Source: Micromonospora ferruginea (GTDB taxonomy: Bacteria > Actinomycetota > Actinomycetes > Mycobacteriales > Micromonosporaceae). Taken from it: 64,000 bases of DNA. Under the pieces are notes generated by a model that saw nothing but the letters and a program-made list of their open reading frames with translations, was not told the origin of the DNA and searched no databases. This document shows positions 34,266 through 42,892 of the stretch, in pieces; position 1 is the stretch's first letter; each line of letters begins with the position of its first letter. The stretch spans positions 5,773,001 to 5,837,000 of the forward strand of contig NZ_CP059322.2 of the NCBI RefSeq assembly GCF_013694245.2, in the 5' to 3' direction. The translations under genes and the position numbers were made by a program.

Positions 34266-35129
34266 GTGTCAACGCAGGTGCCCCGCCTCCTCGCCGGCCT
34301 GGTGGACGACGCCGCGGTCTTCCCCCCGGGCAGCGCCGCGCTGCCCGACGCGGTGACCGCGCACCGCACCCACCGCACGGCCTGGTACGCCGACCTGGTC
34401 GGCCCGCTGCTGCTGCCCGCCTCGGAGATCCAGCGCGGCGCGCTCGGCGACCTGGTCGACCCGGCCGAGCGCTACGTCATCGGCCTGATCGGCGACACCG
34501 GCCTCGACCAGCTCCCCGCCGCGCTGTCCGCCCTCGGACCCGACGGGGTGACCGCCCGGCAGGTCGAGGCGCCGGTCGCCAAGCGTGGCGAGGACCCGCA
34601 GCCGGGCCTGGCCGAGCTGGTCGCGCTCGCCGGCCGGCTCGACGGCACCGCCGTCTACGCGGAGATCCCGCTGACCTTCGGGCTGATGGGCGCGCTGGAC
34701 GCGCTCGCCCGGGCGCGCGCCGACGGGCTGCCGCTGGCGGCCAAGTTCCGCACCGGCGGGCTGGCCGCCGAGCTGTTCCCGACCCCGGCCGAACTGGCCG
34801 CGGTGATCAGCGCCTGCCACGAACGGGACCTGCCGTTCAAGCTCACCGCCGGGCTGCACCACGCGATCCGGCACCGCGACCCGGAGACCGGCTTCACCCA
34901 CCACGGCTTCGTCAACGTGCTGGCCGCCACGCTGGCCGCCGCCGAGGGCGCCGAGGTGGACGCCGTGGCCGAACTGCTCACCGCCACCGACCCGGTGCGC
35001 GTGGTCGAGTCGGCCCGCGCCCGGCGCGAGTCCCCGCGCCCGCTCTGGGTCGGGTACGGCTCGTGCAGCATCTCCGAACCACTGACCGATCTGATCCGGC
35101 TGGGGCTGGTGAACGGAGGCTTTGCATGA
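34266..35129 (+). CDS. conserved protein of unknown function coupled to fahA
   Basis: A 287-residue soluble protein I cannot assign. It has no signal peptide or membrane helix. Notable segments are RLLAGLVDDAAVFPPGSAAL near the start, VYAEIPLTFGLMGALDAL, a KFRTGG strand end, then PFKLTAGLHHAIRHRDPETG followed by FTHHGFVN with several His, and a C-terminal LWVGYGSCSISEP. The alternating pattern suggests an alpha/beta barrel. The last bases overlap the first ATG of fahA (ATGA), so it is co-translated with fumarylacetoacetase and opposite hmgA. Taking part in the maleylacetoacetate step is a possibility from context only. Confidence 0.85.
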   Translation: MSTQVPRLLAGLVDDAAVFPPGSAALPDAVTAHRTHRTAWYADLVGPLLLPASEIQRGALGDLVDPAERYVIGLIGDTGLDQLPAALSALGPDGVTARQVEAPVAKRGEDPQPGLAELVALAGRLDGTAVYAEIPLTFGLMGALDALARARADGLPLAAKFRTGGLAAELFPTPAELAAVISACHERDLPFKLTAGLHHAIRHRDPETGFTHHGFVNVLAATLAAAEGAEVDAVAELLTATDPVRVVESARARRESPRPLWVGYGSCSISEPLTDLIRLGLVNGGFA

Positions 35130-36382
35130 CCGAACGCACCGAGCGGAGCGAGGGCCGTGAGGGCATGCCCGGCCGGCTCCGCATGACGTGGGTTGAGGGG
35201 GCGGCGGGGTCGTCGTACGGGGTCACGAACCTGCCGTACGGCGTGTTCCGGCACGGCGACCGCGAGCCGCGGATCGGCGTCCGGATCGGTGACCTCGTGC
35301 TCGACCTCGCCGGCGCCGAGGCGGCCGGCCTGGTGCTGGCCGGCGGGGCGCTGGGCCGGCACACGCTGAACGCCTTCCTGGCGCTCGGCCGGCCGCAGTG
35401 GACCGCCGTCCGGGAGCGGATCGTCGAGCTGCTCACCGACCCGGCGCACCGGCCGGCGGTGGAGCCGCTGCTGGTGCCGGTCGGCCAGGTCGAGCTGCTG
35501 CTGCCGATCGAGGTGGCGGACTACGTCGACTTCTACTCGTCGGAGCACCACGCCGGCAACGTCGGGCAGATCTTCCGGCCCGGCCAGCCGCCGCTGCTGC
35601 CGAACTGGAAGCACGTGCCGATCGGCTACCACGGCCGGGCCGGGACGGTGGTCGTCTCCGGCACCCCGGTGGTGCGCCCCACCGGGCAGCGGGCCAGCAC
35701 GCAGGGCCCGACCACCGGCGCCTCGGTACGCCTGGACATCGAGGCCGAGGTCGGGTTCGTGGTCGGCGTGCCGAGCCGGCTCGGCGACCGGGTGCCGGCG
35801 GCGGACTTCGCCGACCACGTCTTCGGCGTGGTGCTGGTCAACGACTGGTCGGCCCGGGACATCCAGGCCTGGGAGTACCAGCCGCTCGGCCCGTTCCTCG
35901 GCAAGTCGTTCGCCACCTCGGTCGCCGGCTGGGTCACGCCGCTGGAGGCGCTCGCCGACGCGTTCGTGCCCGCGCCCGACCAGGACCCGCCGGTGCAGGA
36001 GTACCTCCGCGACACCCCGCACCTCGGGCTGGACCTGACCCTGTCGGTGGTGTGGAACGGCGAGCGGGTGGCCGAGCCGCCGTTCGCCACCATGTACTGG
36101 ACCCCGGCCCAGCAGCTCGCCCACCTCACCGTCAACGGGGCGTCGCTGCGCACCGGCGACCTCTACGCCTCCGGCACCGTCTCCGGCCCGGAACGCGACC
36201 AGGTCGGCTCGTTCCTGGAACTCACCTGGGGCGGGTCCGAGCCGGTGAAGTTCGCCGACGGCAGCCAGCGGACTTTCCTGGAGGACGGCGACACGGTGAC
36301 GATCACCGCCACCGCGCCGGGTCCGGACGGCACCACGATCGCGCTCGGCGAGGTGACCGGAACGGTCCTCCCGGCCCGCTGA
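35126..36382 (+). CDS. fahA: fumarylacetoacetase
   Basis: FahA hydrolyses fumarylacetoacetate to fumarate and acetoacetate, ending tyrosine catabolism. It has the two-domain FAH form: an SH3-like N-terminal part (LPYGVFRHGDREPRIGVRIG) and the catalytic beta-roll with metal and substrate residues in DYVDFYSSEHHAGNVG, WKHVPIGYHGRAG and VLVNDWSARDIQAWEY. Two starts are possible: ATG 35126 (418 residues, ATGA overlap) or ATG 35183 (399 residues, MTWVEGAAG), which better matches family length. The intervening segment encodes a charged Glu/Arg repeat. A strong terminator follows. Confidence 0.94.
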   Translation: MTERTERSEGREGMPGRLRMTWVEGAAGSSYGVTNLPYGVFRHGDREPRIGVRIGDLVLDLAGAEAAGLVLAGGALGRHTLNAFLALGRPQWTAVRERIVELLTDPAHRPAVEPLLVPVGQVELLLPIEVADYVDFYSSEHHAGNVGQIFRPGQPPLLPNWKHVPIGYHGRAGTVVVSGTPVVRPTGQRASTQGPTTGASVRLDIEAEVGFVVGVPSRLGDRVPAADFADHVFGVVLVNDWSARDIQAWEYQPLGPFLGKSFATSVAGWVTPLEALADAFVPAPDQDPPVQEYLRDTPHLGLDLTLSVVWNGERVAEPPFATMYWTPAQQLAHLTVNGASLRTGDLYASGTVSGPERDQVGSFLELTWGGSEPVKFADGSQRTFLEDGDTVTITATAPGPDGTTIALGEVTGTVLPAR

Positions 36383-36400
36383 GATCCACCTTCCGCATCG

Positions 36401-36437
36401 ACGGCCCCGATCGCACAGCAGGTGCGATCGGGGCCGT
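36401..36437 (+). terminator. fahA operon terminator
   Basis: Perfect 15-base arms ACGGCCCCGATCGCA (36401-36415) and complement (36423-36437) are followed by TTTC, 18 bases after the fahA stop. Confidence 0.85.
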
Positions 36438-36527
36438 TTCGTCGTGCGTTGATCGACGCGGGTCGCGTGCGCCCGGGCGGTGCCGGTCCGGTGCGTACGC
36501 GAGGAGTGAACACAGGAAGGACCGAGC

Positions 36528-36737
36528 ATGTCCGAGTTGACCGGCGCCGTCTGGCGCACCAGCAGCCGCTCCAACGATCAGGGCCTCTGCGTCGAGGTGG
36601 CCACCAACGTGGTCACCGCGCACGGCGTGGTGGGCGTACGCGACTCGAAGGACCCGGAGGGTCCGGCGCTGGCGGTGAGCCCGCCGGGCTGGACCGCGTT
36701 CGTCACGGCGTTGCGGGGCGACGCCTTCTGCGGCTGA
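36528..36737 (+). CDS. DUF397 domain protein
   Basis: A 69-residue protein matching DUF397: VWRTSSRSNDQGLCVEVA, then GVVGVRDSKDPEGPALAV and WTAFVTALRGDAF. Such small proteins are abundant in Streptomyces and Micromonospora, usually next to a helix-turn-helix (XRE) gene; some such systems affect development, as with the BldB family. Here no XRE partner is adjacent, so it is an orphan. An AGGAAGGACC ribosome site precedes ATG 36528. Confidence 0.9.
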   Translation: MSELTGAVWRTSSRSNDQGLCVEVATNVVTAHGVVGVRDSKDPEGPALAVSPPGWTAFVTALRGDAFCG

Positions 36738-36848
36738 CCGATCCCGCCGGACCCCGGCGCCCCGGACGGGGCGCCGGTGGTGGAAATGTCACTCCGGGGC
36801 TCCCTTGGACCGGTGACGGCCCGTACCGTGGAGGACACGGGAGGTGCC

Positions 36849-37331
36849 ATGTCGACGGTGACCGTTTCCGCCTTCATCGAAGCGCAGGACGCCGATCTGT
36901 GGCGCCTGCTCACCGACCTTTCGTCCCGCGCCGACTGGCTCTCCGCGGTGGGCGCGGTCGAGGTGCTCACCGACGGCGGGTTCGCTCCCGGCACCACCTG
37001 GCGGGAGACCCGGGTGCGGCCGGACGGCGGCGCCGAGCCGGAGGAGTTCGAGGTGGTCGAGGCGACCGCCCCGCGTCGCCTGGTGCTCTGCTCGCCCGGC
37101 GCCGGCGTCGACTACCGGATCACCTGGACCCTGCGCACCGTCGAGCGGCGGCGACGCGGCTGCACCGAGGTGACCGTCCGGCAGGAGGCGGTGCCGACCC
37201 GGCCCTACGGGCGGGTGCTCGCCCTGATCCTCGGCGGCCTGGCCGCCCGGGCGGTGGAGGGCGCGCTCCGGCGGGACCTGGCCGACCTGGCCCTGGCCGC
37301 CGGCCCGGCCCGCTCCGCCGAGGCCGCCTGA
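36849..37331 (+). CDS. SRPBCC-fold (polyketide cyclase/dehydrase-like) protein
   Basis: A 160-residue START/SRPBCC protein. It begins STVTVSAFIEAQDADLWRLL and has the LTDLSSRADWLSAVG loop, a central beta-sheet with LVLCSPGAGVDYRITWTL and a long C-terminal helix (AARAVEGALRRDLADL). Such proteins bind hydrophobic ligands in a deep pocket; the ligand is unknown and no polyketide genes adjoin. ATG 36849 follows GGGAGG. Confidence 0.85.
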   Translation: MSTVTVSAFIEAQDADLWRLLTDLSSRADWLSAVGAVEVLTDGGFAPGTTWRETRVRPDGGAEPEEFEVVEATAPRRLVLCSPGAGVDYRITWTLRTVERRRRGCTEVTVRQEAVPTRPYGRVLALILGGLAARAVEGALRRDLADLALAAGPARSAEAA

Positions 37332-37429
37332 CCCGTCCGGCCGCTCGCCGTGCCCGACCGTGCGTCCCGGCCGGGCAACCGGATCGTGGTCCGGACCCGG
37401 CCGGTAGGGTGCCGGGGCGGAGGTGGCGG

Positions 37430-38683
37430 ATGGCGAAGGCCGGCAGGCGGCGGGCCCTGGTGGCGCTGGTGGCGGTGCTGGCCGTCGCGGCGTCGGTCGC
37501 CGTGGTCGTCCGGGTGCTCGCGCCGGCCGAGGTCGAGACCGTGGCGGGGGACCCCTACCCGGCGGCGCCCGCGCCGACCGCCGGGGTGATCGGGCGGTTG
37601 CCGGTGGCGCCGCTGGTCGTGGACGGCCGGCTCCGCGTCTACGCCGGCACCCGCCAGGTGTACGCGGACCAGCCGGTCACCGGCCCGCACCGGGTCACCC
37701 CGTTCTGGTCGTACCGTCGCTGGCCGGCGAAGCTGGTCGGCGTGCTCGCCCAGGGCGCCACGGTGGTCAGCCGCTGGTCCGACGGGAAGCTGGTGGCGCT
37801 GGACGCGCGTACCGGCCGGGTGGTGTGGCGCGCCGACGGGCCGGCGCCGGGCTCGGTGCCGAAGCCCCGCCGCACGTTCGCCACCACGGTCTGGGACCCG
37901 GCCGGACTGCACGTGGCGCGCACCGCCGACGGCCTCGACGTGCTGCTCGCCACCGGTCCGGGCGCGGCCGGCGGGTACGCGCTGGCCGACGGCCGTCGGC
38001 TGTGGCGCGCCGACCTCGGCCGGGGTTGCCGGGTCGACGTGGGCAGCACCGCGAGCGGTGAGCTGGTCGGCGTGGACAACTGCGACGGGCCGGCCGCGGT
38101 CGAGCTGCGGGACGCGGCGACCGGCGAGGTACGGACCCGGTGGCGCCCGCCGGACGCGTCCGGTCAGCTCGTCGTCACCCCGGTCGGCTGCCGCGACGGG
38201 CACTCCGGTTGCCGTGGTCTGCGTACCGCCGGGCCGGACGGTGGGAACAGTCGGGGCTGGCTGGTGACCGACCCGGGTGAGCCGACGGCCGCTCCGGGCC
38301 TGGACGCCCCGGCGTCGGTGCTGGACGGCGAGCGGGTGGTGGACACCTCCGGCGGCGTGGTGACCGGGCGGTCCCCGCGCACCGGCGAGGAGTTGTGGCG
38401 GCGGGCGGACATCCACCCGGCGCGGGTGCTCGCCACCGAGCCGGGCCGGGTGCACCTGCTGACCGACCGGCGGGAACTGGTCACGATCGACCCGCTCACC
38501 GGTGCGACGCGGTCGGAGTTCGTGTTCACCGCCGGGCGGGACGGGATCGGCTGGCAGCCGGGCCGGGCGTACGCGGCGGGCGGCTACGTCGCCGTGGAGC
38601 GGGTCCGCGAGGACGCCGCCGCCACGGACGACGACCAGGGCTACTTCCTGATGGCCGAGCCCGTCCTCCTGGCCGCCACCTGA
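37430..38683 (+). CDS. membrane-anchored beta-propeller (PQQ-like) protein
   Basis: A 417-residue exported protein: an N-terminal membrane helix (LVALVAVLAVAASVAVVV) and an outside domain with PQQ-type blades (LVALDARTGRVVWRADG, LADGRRLWRADLG, RSPRTGEELWRRADIH, LVTIDPLTGATRSEF). The repeats lack cofactor residues that I can recognise, so the propeller is probably structural or binds protein. A second protein of the same kind is at 43495. ATG 37430 follows GGAGG. Confidence 0.8.
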   Translation: MAKAGRRRALVALVAVLAVAASVAVVVRVLAPAEVETVAGDPYPAAPAPTAGVIGRLPVAPLVVDGRLRVYAGTRQVYADQPVTGPHRVTPFWSYRRWPAKLVGVLAQGATVVSRWSDGKLVALDARTGRVVWRADGPAPGSVPKPRRTFATTVWDPAGLHVARTADGLDVLLATGPGAAGGYALADGRRLWRADLGRGCRVDVGSTASGELVGVDNCDGPAAVELRDAATGEVRTRWRPPDASGQLVVTPVGCRDGHSGCRGLRTAGPDGGNSRGWLVTDPGEPTAAPGLDAPASVLDGERVVDTSGGVVTGRSPRTGEELWRRADIHPARVLATEPGRVHLLTDRRELVTIDPLTGATRSEFVFTAGRDGIGWQPGRAYAAGGYVAVERVREDAAATDDDQGYFLMAEPVLLAAT

Positions 38684-38694
38684 GCGGCCCCTCC

Positions 38695-39798
38695 TTACGC
38701 CAGGGCGGCTTCGGCGGCGGCGAGGAACGCGTCGTTCTCGGCCGGGGTGCCGATGGTGACCCGCACCCCGTCGCCGGGGAACGGCCGCACGATCACGCCG
38801 CGCGCCTCGCACGCCTTGCCGAACGCCACCGCCCGCTCGCCCAGCGGCAGCCAGACGAAGTTGGCCTGGCTCTCCGGCACGTCCGGCACGAACTTGCGCA
38901 GCGCCTCGGTGACCCGGTCCCGTTCGGCCACGACCAGCGCGCAGCGCCGCTGCACCTCGTCGGCCTGGGCCAGCGCGGCCAGCGCGCCGGCCTGGGCGGC
39001 CATGCTGGTGGAGAACGGGGTGGCCACCTTGCGGACCGCGGCGGCCACCGCCGGCGCGGCGACCAGCCAGCCGATCCGCAGGCCGGCGAGCCCCCACGCC
39101 TTGGACAGCGTGCGCAGCACCGCCACGTTCGGCCGGTCCAGGTAGCCGAGGCCGTCGGGCACCTCGGCGTCGGTGACGAACTCCCGGTACGCCTCGTCGA
39201 TCACCACCAGCACGTCGTCCGGCACCGCGTCGAGGAAACGGTCCAGGTCGGCCTGGCGGATCGCCGTGCCGGTCGGGTTGTTCGGGTTGCAGACCAGGAT
39301 CATCCGGGTCCGGTCGGTCACCGCCGCCGCCATCGCCGCGAGGTCGTGCCCGTGGCCGGCGTCGTTCGGCACCCGCACGCTCGTCGCGCCGCTGGTCGCC
39401 GCGATGATCGGGTACGCCTCGAAGGAGCGCCACGAATAGATCAGCTCGTCGCCGGGCAGGCAGGTGGCCCGGACCAGGTGCTCGGCCAGCGCCACCGAGC
39501 CGCAGCCGGTGGCGATCCGGTCGGCGTCCACGCCGTAGCGGTCGGCGAGCGCCTGGCGCAGCGCCACCACGCCCATGTCCGGATAGCGGTGCGAACCGGC
39601 GACCGCCTCGGCGACCGCCTCCACCACGCCGGGCAGCGGCCCGTACGGCACCTCGTTGCTGGCCAGCTTGATCGCCTCGGGCAGGCCCAGCTCACGGGCC
39701 AGGTCGGCCGGGCTGCGGCCGGGCACGTAGTTGGGCAACGCGTCCAGGTCGGCGCGGGTGAGCCGCAGCGGAGGCTGGTGACGTCCGGTGTCGGTCAT
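38695..39798 (-). CDS. hisC: HisC-type or aromatic aminotransferase
   Basis: A 367-residue class I/II PLP aminotransferase of the histidinol-phosphate family. It shows LASNEVPYGPLPGV, SHRYPDMG, ATGCGSVALAEHLVRA, the pyridine-binding VCNPNNPTGTAI, VVIDEAYREF and the Schiff-base lysine in LRTLSKAWGLAGLRIGW. In actinobacteria, stand-alone relatives outside his operons are often aromatic (phenylalanine/tyrosine) aminotransferases. With hppD 1.7 kb away, such a role is plausible: it would make 4-hydroxyphenylpyruvate. The ATG overlaps the stop of an RDD membrane protein gene (ATGA). Confidence 0.9.
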   Translation of the reverse strand: MTDTGRHQPPLRLTRADLDALPNYVPGRSPADLARELGLPEAIKLASNEVPYGPLPGVVEAVAEAVAGSHRYPDMGVVALRQALADRYGVDADRIATGCGSVALAEHLVRATCLPGDELIYSWRSFEAYPIIAATSGATSVRVPNDAGHGHDLAAMAAAVTDRTRMILVCNPNNPTGTAIRQADLDRFLDAVPDDVLVVIDEAYREFVTDAEVPDGLGYLDRPNVAVLRTLSKAWGLAGLRIGWLVAAPAVAAAVRKVATPFSTSMAAQAGALAALAQADEVQRRCALVVAERDRVTEALRKFVPDVPESQANFVWLPLGERAVAFGKACEARGVIVRPFPGDGVRVTIGTPAENDAFLAAAEAALA

Positions 39799-40820
39799 GG
39801 GGTGTCTCCCGGGGGGTCGGCGCGGTCGTGCGGGGCGGTACGGGGGTCGGGGCGGTTGCGGGGGAGCTGGACGACCACGGTCTGCGCCCGCTTGTCGTGC
39901 AGCGCCTGGCGCAGCGGCTGGTCGAACAGCGGTGAGACGGCGTCGACGAACTGGAGCAGCAGGCCCAGCCCGCAGCAGTACCAGAGCAGCGTCGGCATGC
40001 CGAGCGTGCTCCACCGCCGGAACGCCCGGCCGAAGCCGAGTGGCTGGTCCGCCTCGACCGGCAGCGCGCGTACGCCGGCCATCCGCTTGCCGAAGGTCTG
40101 CCCGCGCGCCGCCATCGACGGCACCTCGTAGGCGAACCAGAGCGCGGTGGCGATCAGCAGGATGACGACCTGCAACCCGCCGGCCTGGTCGTCGATCTGG
40201 GGCAGCCCCTCGGTGGAGGTGTCGCCGTTCACCGCCCGACGCATCGTCTCCCGCAGGTAGGGGGAGACCGCCTCGAAGTAGCGCCAGACGAACCAGCCGT
40301 TGACCAGCGCGTTGAGCAGGAACACCACGCCCAGGTCGATCAGGCGGGCGACCAGCCGGGCACCGTAGGAGGCGAGCGGCAGTCCGTGCGGTCGTGGGAT
40401 CGGCTGCCGGCCCGGCCACTGCGGGTACGGCCAGCCCGGCGGCGGCCCCTGCTGACCCGGTCCGGCCTGACTCGGCTGCTCCGGCTGCCCCGGCCACGGT
40501 CCGGCCTGGCCCGGCTGGCCCCCCTGACCCGGCCACGGTCCGGCGTGCCCCGGCTGGCCTGGCTGCCCCGGCCAGGGGCCGGGCCGACCGGGCGCGCCCG
40601 ACGTGGGGACCGGCCCGGTCGCGCCGGCCGTGCCGGAGGTCGGCCGGTCGGCCGTCGCCCCGGCGGCCGGCGTCGTGGCCGGCTCCGGCTCGGCGGGCGG
40701 GGGACCGTCGGGCGGTGTGACGTCGACCGGGATCGGCGCGCCGATCCACCCCTCCCCGTCCCACCAGCGGCGGGTCTCCGGTTCGGCGGGGTCGACGTAC
40801 CAGCCGGGTTCCAGACTCAC
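39795..40820 (-). CDS. DUF2510 and RDD domain membrane protein
   Basis: A 341-residue protein in three parts. An N-terminal DUF2510 motif (GWYVDPAEPETRRWWDGEGW) comes first. Then comes about 110 residues of Pro/Gly/Gln-rich sequence with near-tandem GPWPGQPGQPG units. The last part is an RDD domain with membrane helices (SYGARLVARLIDLGVVFLLN, then SMAARGQTFGKRMAGVRAL). RDD proteins are implicated in ion or small-molecule transport; its substrate is unknown. GTG 40820 is chosen for the GAGGAGA site eight bases upstream. It is coupled to the downstream aminotransferase. Confidence 0.85.
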   Translation of the reverse strand: MSLEPGWYVDPAEPETRRWWDGEGWIGAPIPVDVTPPDGPPPAEPEPATTPAAGATADRPTSGTAGATGPVPTSGAPGRPGPWPGQPGQPGHAGPWPGQGGQPGQAGPWPGQPEQPSQAGPGQQGPPPGWPYPQWPGRQPIPRPHGLPLASYGARLVARLIDLGVVFLLNALVNGWFVWRYFEAVSPYLRETMRRAVNGDTSTEGLPQIDDQAGGLQVVILLIATALWFAYEVPSMAARGQTFGKRMAGVRALPVEADQPLGFGRAFRRWSTLGMPTLLWYCCGLGLLLQFVDAVSPLFDQPLRQALHDKRAQTVVVQLPRNRPDPRTAPHDRADPPGDTP

Positions 40821-40839
40821 GGTGCCGTTCTCCTCGCGC

Positions 40840-41472
40840 TCACGGTCCAACCTTAACGACGACCGTGTCGGCGAACTTGTCGTGGAGGCACTGCTGCCAG
40901 GGCTTGTCCCAGAGCTGCCAGAAGCCGTCGAGGTAGTTGAGGAACGGCACCAGCGACCCGGCGACGAACTCGACGAGGTAGCGCTTGCCGAGCATGCCCC
41001 GGGTCAGCGTGGCGCCGGGCTGCGCCGGCACGATCCGCAGCTTCATCACCTTCTTGCCCAGCGTCTGGCCGCTGCGCCGGGCGTACTCCACGTGGTAGAG
41101 CCAGTAGAAGACCAGCAGCAGCAGGAACAGGCCCAACTCGGCCAGGAGCACCGGCAGGAAGAAGTCGGTCAGCATCGTCGACGGGTCGGGGCCGGTGGGG
41201 CCGGCCCGGTCCAGATCGTCGATCGCCCGATAGAAGACCAGGAAGAAGACCGGCGCGAAGAACACCATCGCCACCCCCGAGGCCACCGCGGTGTCGATCA
41301 GCCAGGCCAGCAGCCGGTCGCCGAAGCTGGCCAGCGGCTGCCCGTCCGGCGCGACCGCGGGCGGGGCGGGCGGCGGGTACGGCGCGTACCCGGGTGGGGG
41401 CGTCGGGTAGCCGGGCAGGTCCGCGTACGTCGGCGGGGTGTGCTGCGTGGGCGGCGCGAAGCCGCCGCCCAC
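40840..41472 (-). CDS. RDD domain membrane protein with uncertain N-terminus
   Basis: A 210-residue protein with a Pro/Tyr-rich N-terminal tail and an RDD domain (SFGDRLLAWLIDTAVASGVA, then YARRSGQTLGKKVMKLRIV). It is a paralogue of the next downstream gene and 19 bases upstream of it. GTG 41472 has no ribosome site. In another frame, GTG 41522 opens a peptide beginning TQPPPNTTPPPAGPRP, which looks like the true start of such a protein, so a frameshift near 41475 is possible. Confidence 0.78.
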   Translation of the reverse strand: MGGGFAPPTQHTPPTYADLPGYPTPPPGYAPYPPPAPPAVAPDGQPLASFGDRLLAWLIDTAVASGVAMVFFAPVFFLVFYRAIDDLDRAGPTGPDPSTMLTDFFLPVLLAELGLFLLLLVFYWLYHVEYARRSGQTLGKKVMKLRIVPAQPGATLTRGMLGKRYLVEFVAGSLVPFLNYLDGFWQLWDKPWQQCLHDKFADTVVVKVGP

Positions 41473-41532
41473 GGGCGGGGCCCGGCGGGCGGCGGCGTCG
41501 TGTTCGGGGGAGGCTGGGTCACGCGGACAGTG

Positions 41533-42738
41533 TCACAGATTGCCGCGCTTCTCCTGCTCCCGCTCGATCGCCTCGAACAGGGCCTTGAAGTTGCCCTTGC
41601 CGAAGCCGAGGGAGCCGTGCCGCTCGATCAGCTCGAAGAAGACGGTGGGGCGGTCCTGCACCGGCTTGGTGAAGATCTGGAGCAGGTAGCCGTCCTCGTC
41701 CCGGTCCACCAGGATCTTGCGGGACTGAAGCTCCTCGATCGGCACCCGGACGTTGCCGATGCGGGCGCGCAGCTCCGGGTCCTGGTAGTAGGAGTCCGGG
41801 GTGTCCAGGAACTCGACACCGGCCGCGCGCATGGCGTCCACGCTGGCCAGGATGTCGTTGGTGGCCACCGCGACGTGCTGGGCGCCCGGGCCCCGGTAGA
41901 ACTCCAGGTACTCGTCGATCTGCGACTTCTTGCGGGCCACCGCCGGCTCGTTGAGCGGGAACTTCACCTTACGGGTGCCGCTCGCCACCACCTTGCTCAT
42001 CAGCGCGGAGTAGTCGGTGGCGATGTCGTCGCCGACGAACTCGGCCATGTTGGTGAAGCCCATGACCCGCTTGTAGAACTCGACCCACTCGTCCATCCGG
42101 CCCAGCTCCACGTTGCCGACCACGTGGTCGACGGCCTGGAAGAAGCGCTTCGGCTGGAGGCCGGCGTCGATCATCGGCCGGCGGTCCACGATCGGGCCGC
42201 GGGCGACGAAGCCGGGCAGGAACACGCCGGTGTAGCGGGACCGGTCGACGAGCGTGTGCCGGGTGTCCCCGTACGCGCCGATGGACGCCATCCGGACCGT
42301 GCCGTGCTCGTCGCTGACGTCGTGCGGCTCGACCAGGCCGGTCGCGCCCTGCGCGGTGGCGTGCGCGTACGCGGCGTCGACGTCCGGGACCTCCAGCGCG
42401 ATGTCGGAGATGCCGTCGCTGTGCTTGGCCACGTGCTCCGCGCCGTCGGCGTCCGGGCGGACCACGCCGGTCAGCACGAACCGGGCCGAACCGCTGGTCA
42501 GCACGTACTGCGCGTGGTCCCGGTAGCCCTGCTCCGGGCCGCGGTAGGCGACGCAGGTCATGCCGTAGGCGGTGGAGTAGTAGTGCGCCGCCTGCTTGGC
42601 GTTGCCGACCAGGAAGTGCAGGTGGTCGAGCCCCTTGACCGGGAACGGGTCCCGGCTGATGTCGTGGTCGACGGCGCCGACGAGAACGTCGGCGTCGGCC
42701 TCGTCGGTGGACTGGGGTCGGTCGATCGCCTGGGTCAT
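41533..42738 (-). CDS. hppD: 4-hydroxyphenylpyruvate dioxygenase
   Basis: HppD converts 4-hydroxyphenylpyruvate to homogentisate, the substrate of HmgA. The 401 residues contain two vicinal-oxygen-chelate halves with the iron-ligand motifs FFQAVDHVVGNVELG (His), GAQHVAVATNDI (His) and VFFELIERHGSLGFGKGNF (Glu), plus the C-terminal gating helix. ATG 42738 follows GGGAGG. It is divergent from an Lrp-type regulator that probably controls it, and it is 7.4 kb from hmgA. Confidence 0.97.
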   Translation of the reverse strand: MTQAIDRPQSTDEADADVLVGAVDHDISRDPFPVKGLDHLHFLVGNAKQAAHYYSTAYGMTCVAYRGPEQGYRDHAQYVLTSGSARFVLTGVVRPDADGAEHVAKHSDGISDIALEVPDVDAAYAHATAQGATGLVEPHDVSDEHGTVRMASIGAYGDTRHTLVDRSRYTGVFLPGFVARGPIVDRRPMIDAGLQPKRFFQAVDHVVGNVELGRMDEWVEFYKRVMGFTNMAEFVGDDIATDYSALMSKVVASGTRKVKFPLNEPAVARKKSQIDEYLEFYRGPGAQHVAVATNDILASVDAMRAAGVEFLDTPDSYYQDPELRARIGNVRVPIEELQSRKILVDRDEDGYLLQIFTKPVQDRPTVFFELIERHGSLGFGKGNFKALFEAIEREQEKRGNL

Positions 42739-42841
42739 GGTGGCCTCCCTCGCGTACCGGCCGGCCTCGTGGGCCGCCGTGGATGTGCTTCCGGCGAGCA
42801 TCGCCGGACCGCCTCCGGTTGGGCAATAGTCAGCGATATTC

Positions 42842-42892
42842 CTGGTCAGGTTGCGCATTCGGTACGGTGAACCATGATGAACACTGGTCAGG
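42842..42892. promoter_or_regulatory. direct repeats in the hppD-lrp control region
   Basis: CTGGTCAGG occurs at 42842-42850 and 42884-42892, 42 bases apart (about four helical turns), flanking the regulator's start codon. This spacing suits a multimeric Lrp-type protein wrapping DNA. It is inferred from position alone. Confidence 0.35.
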
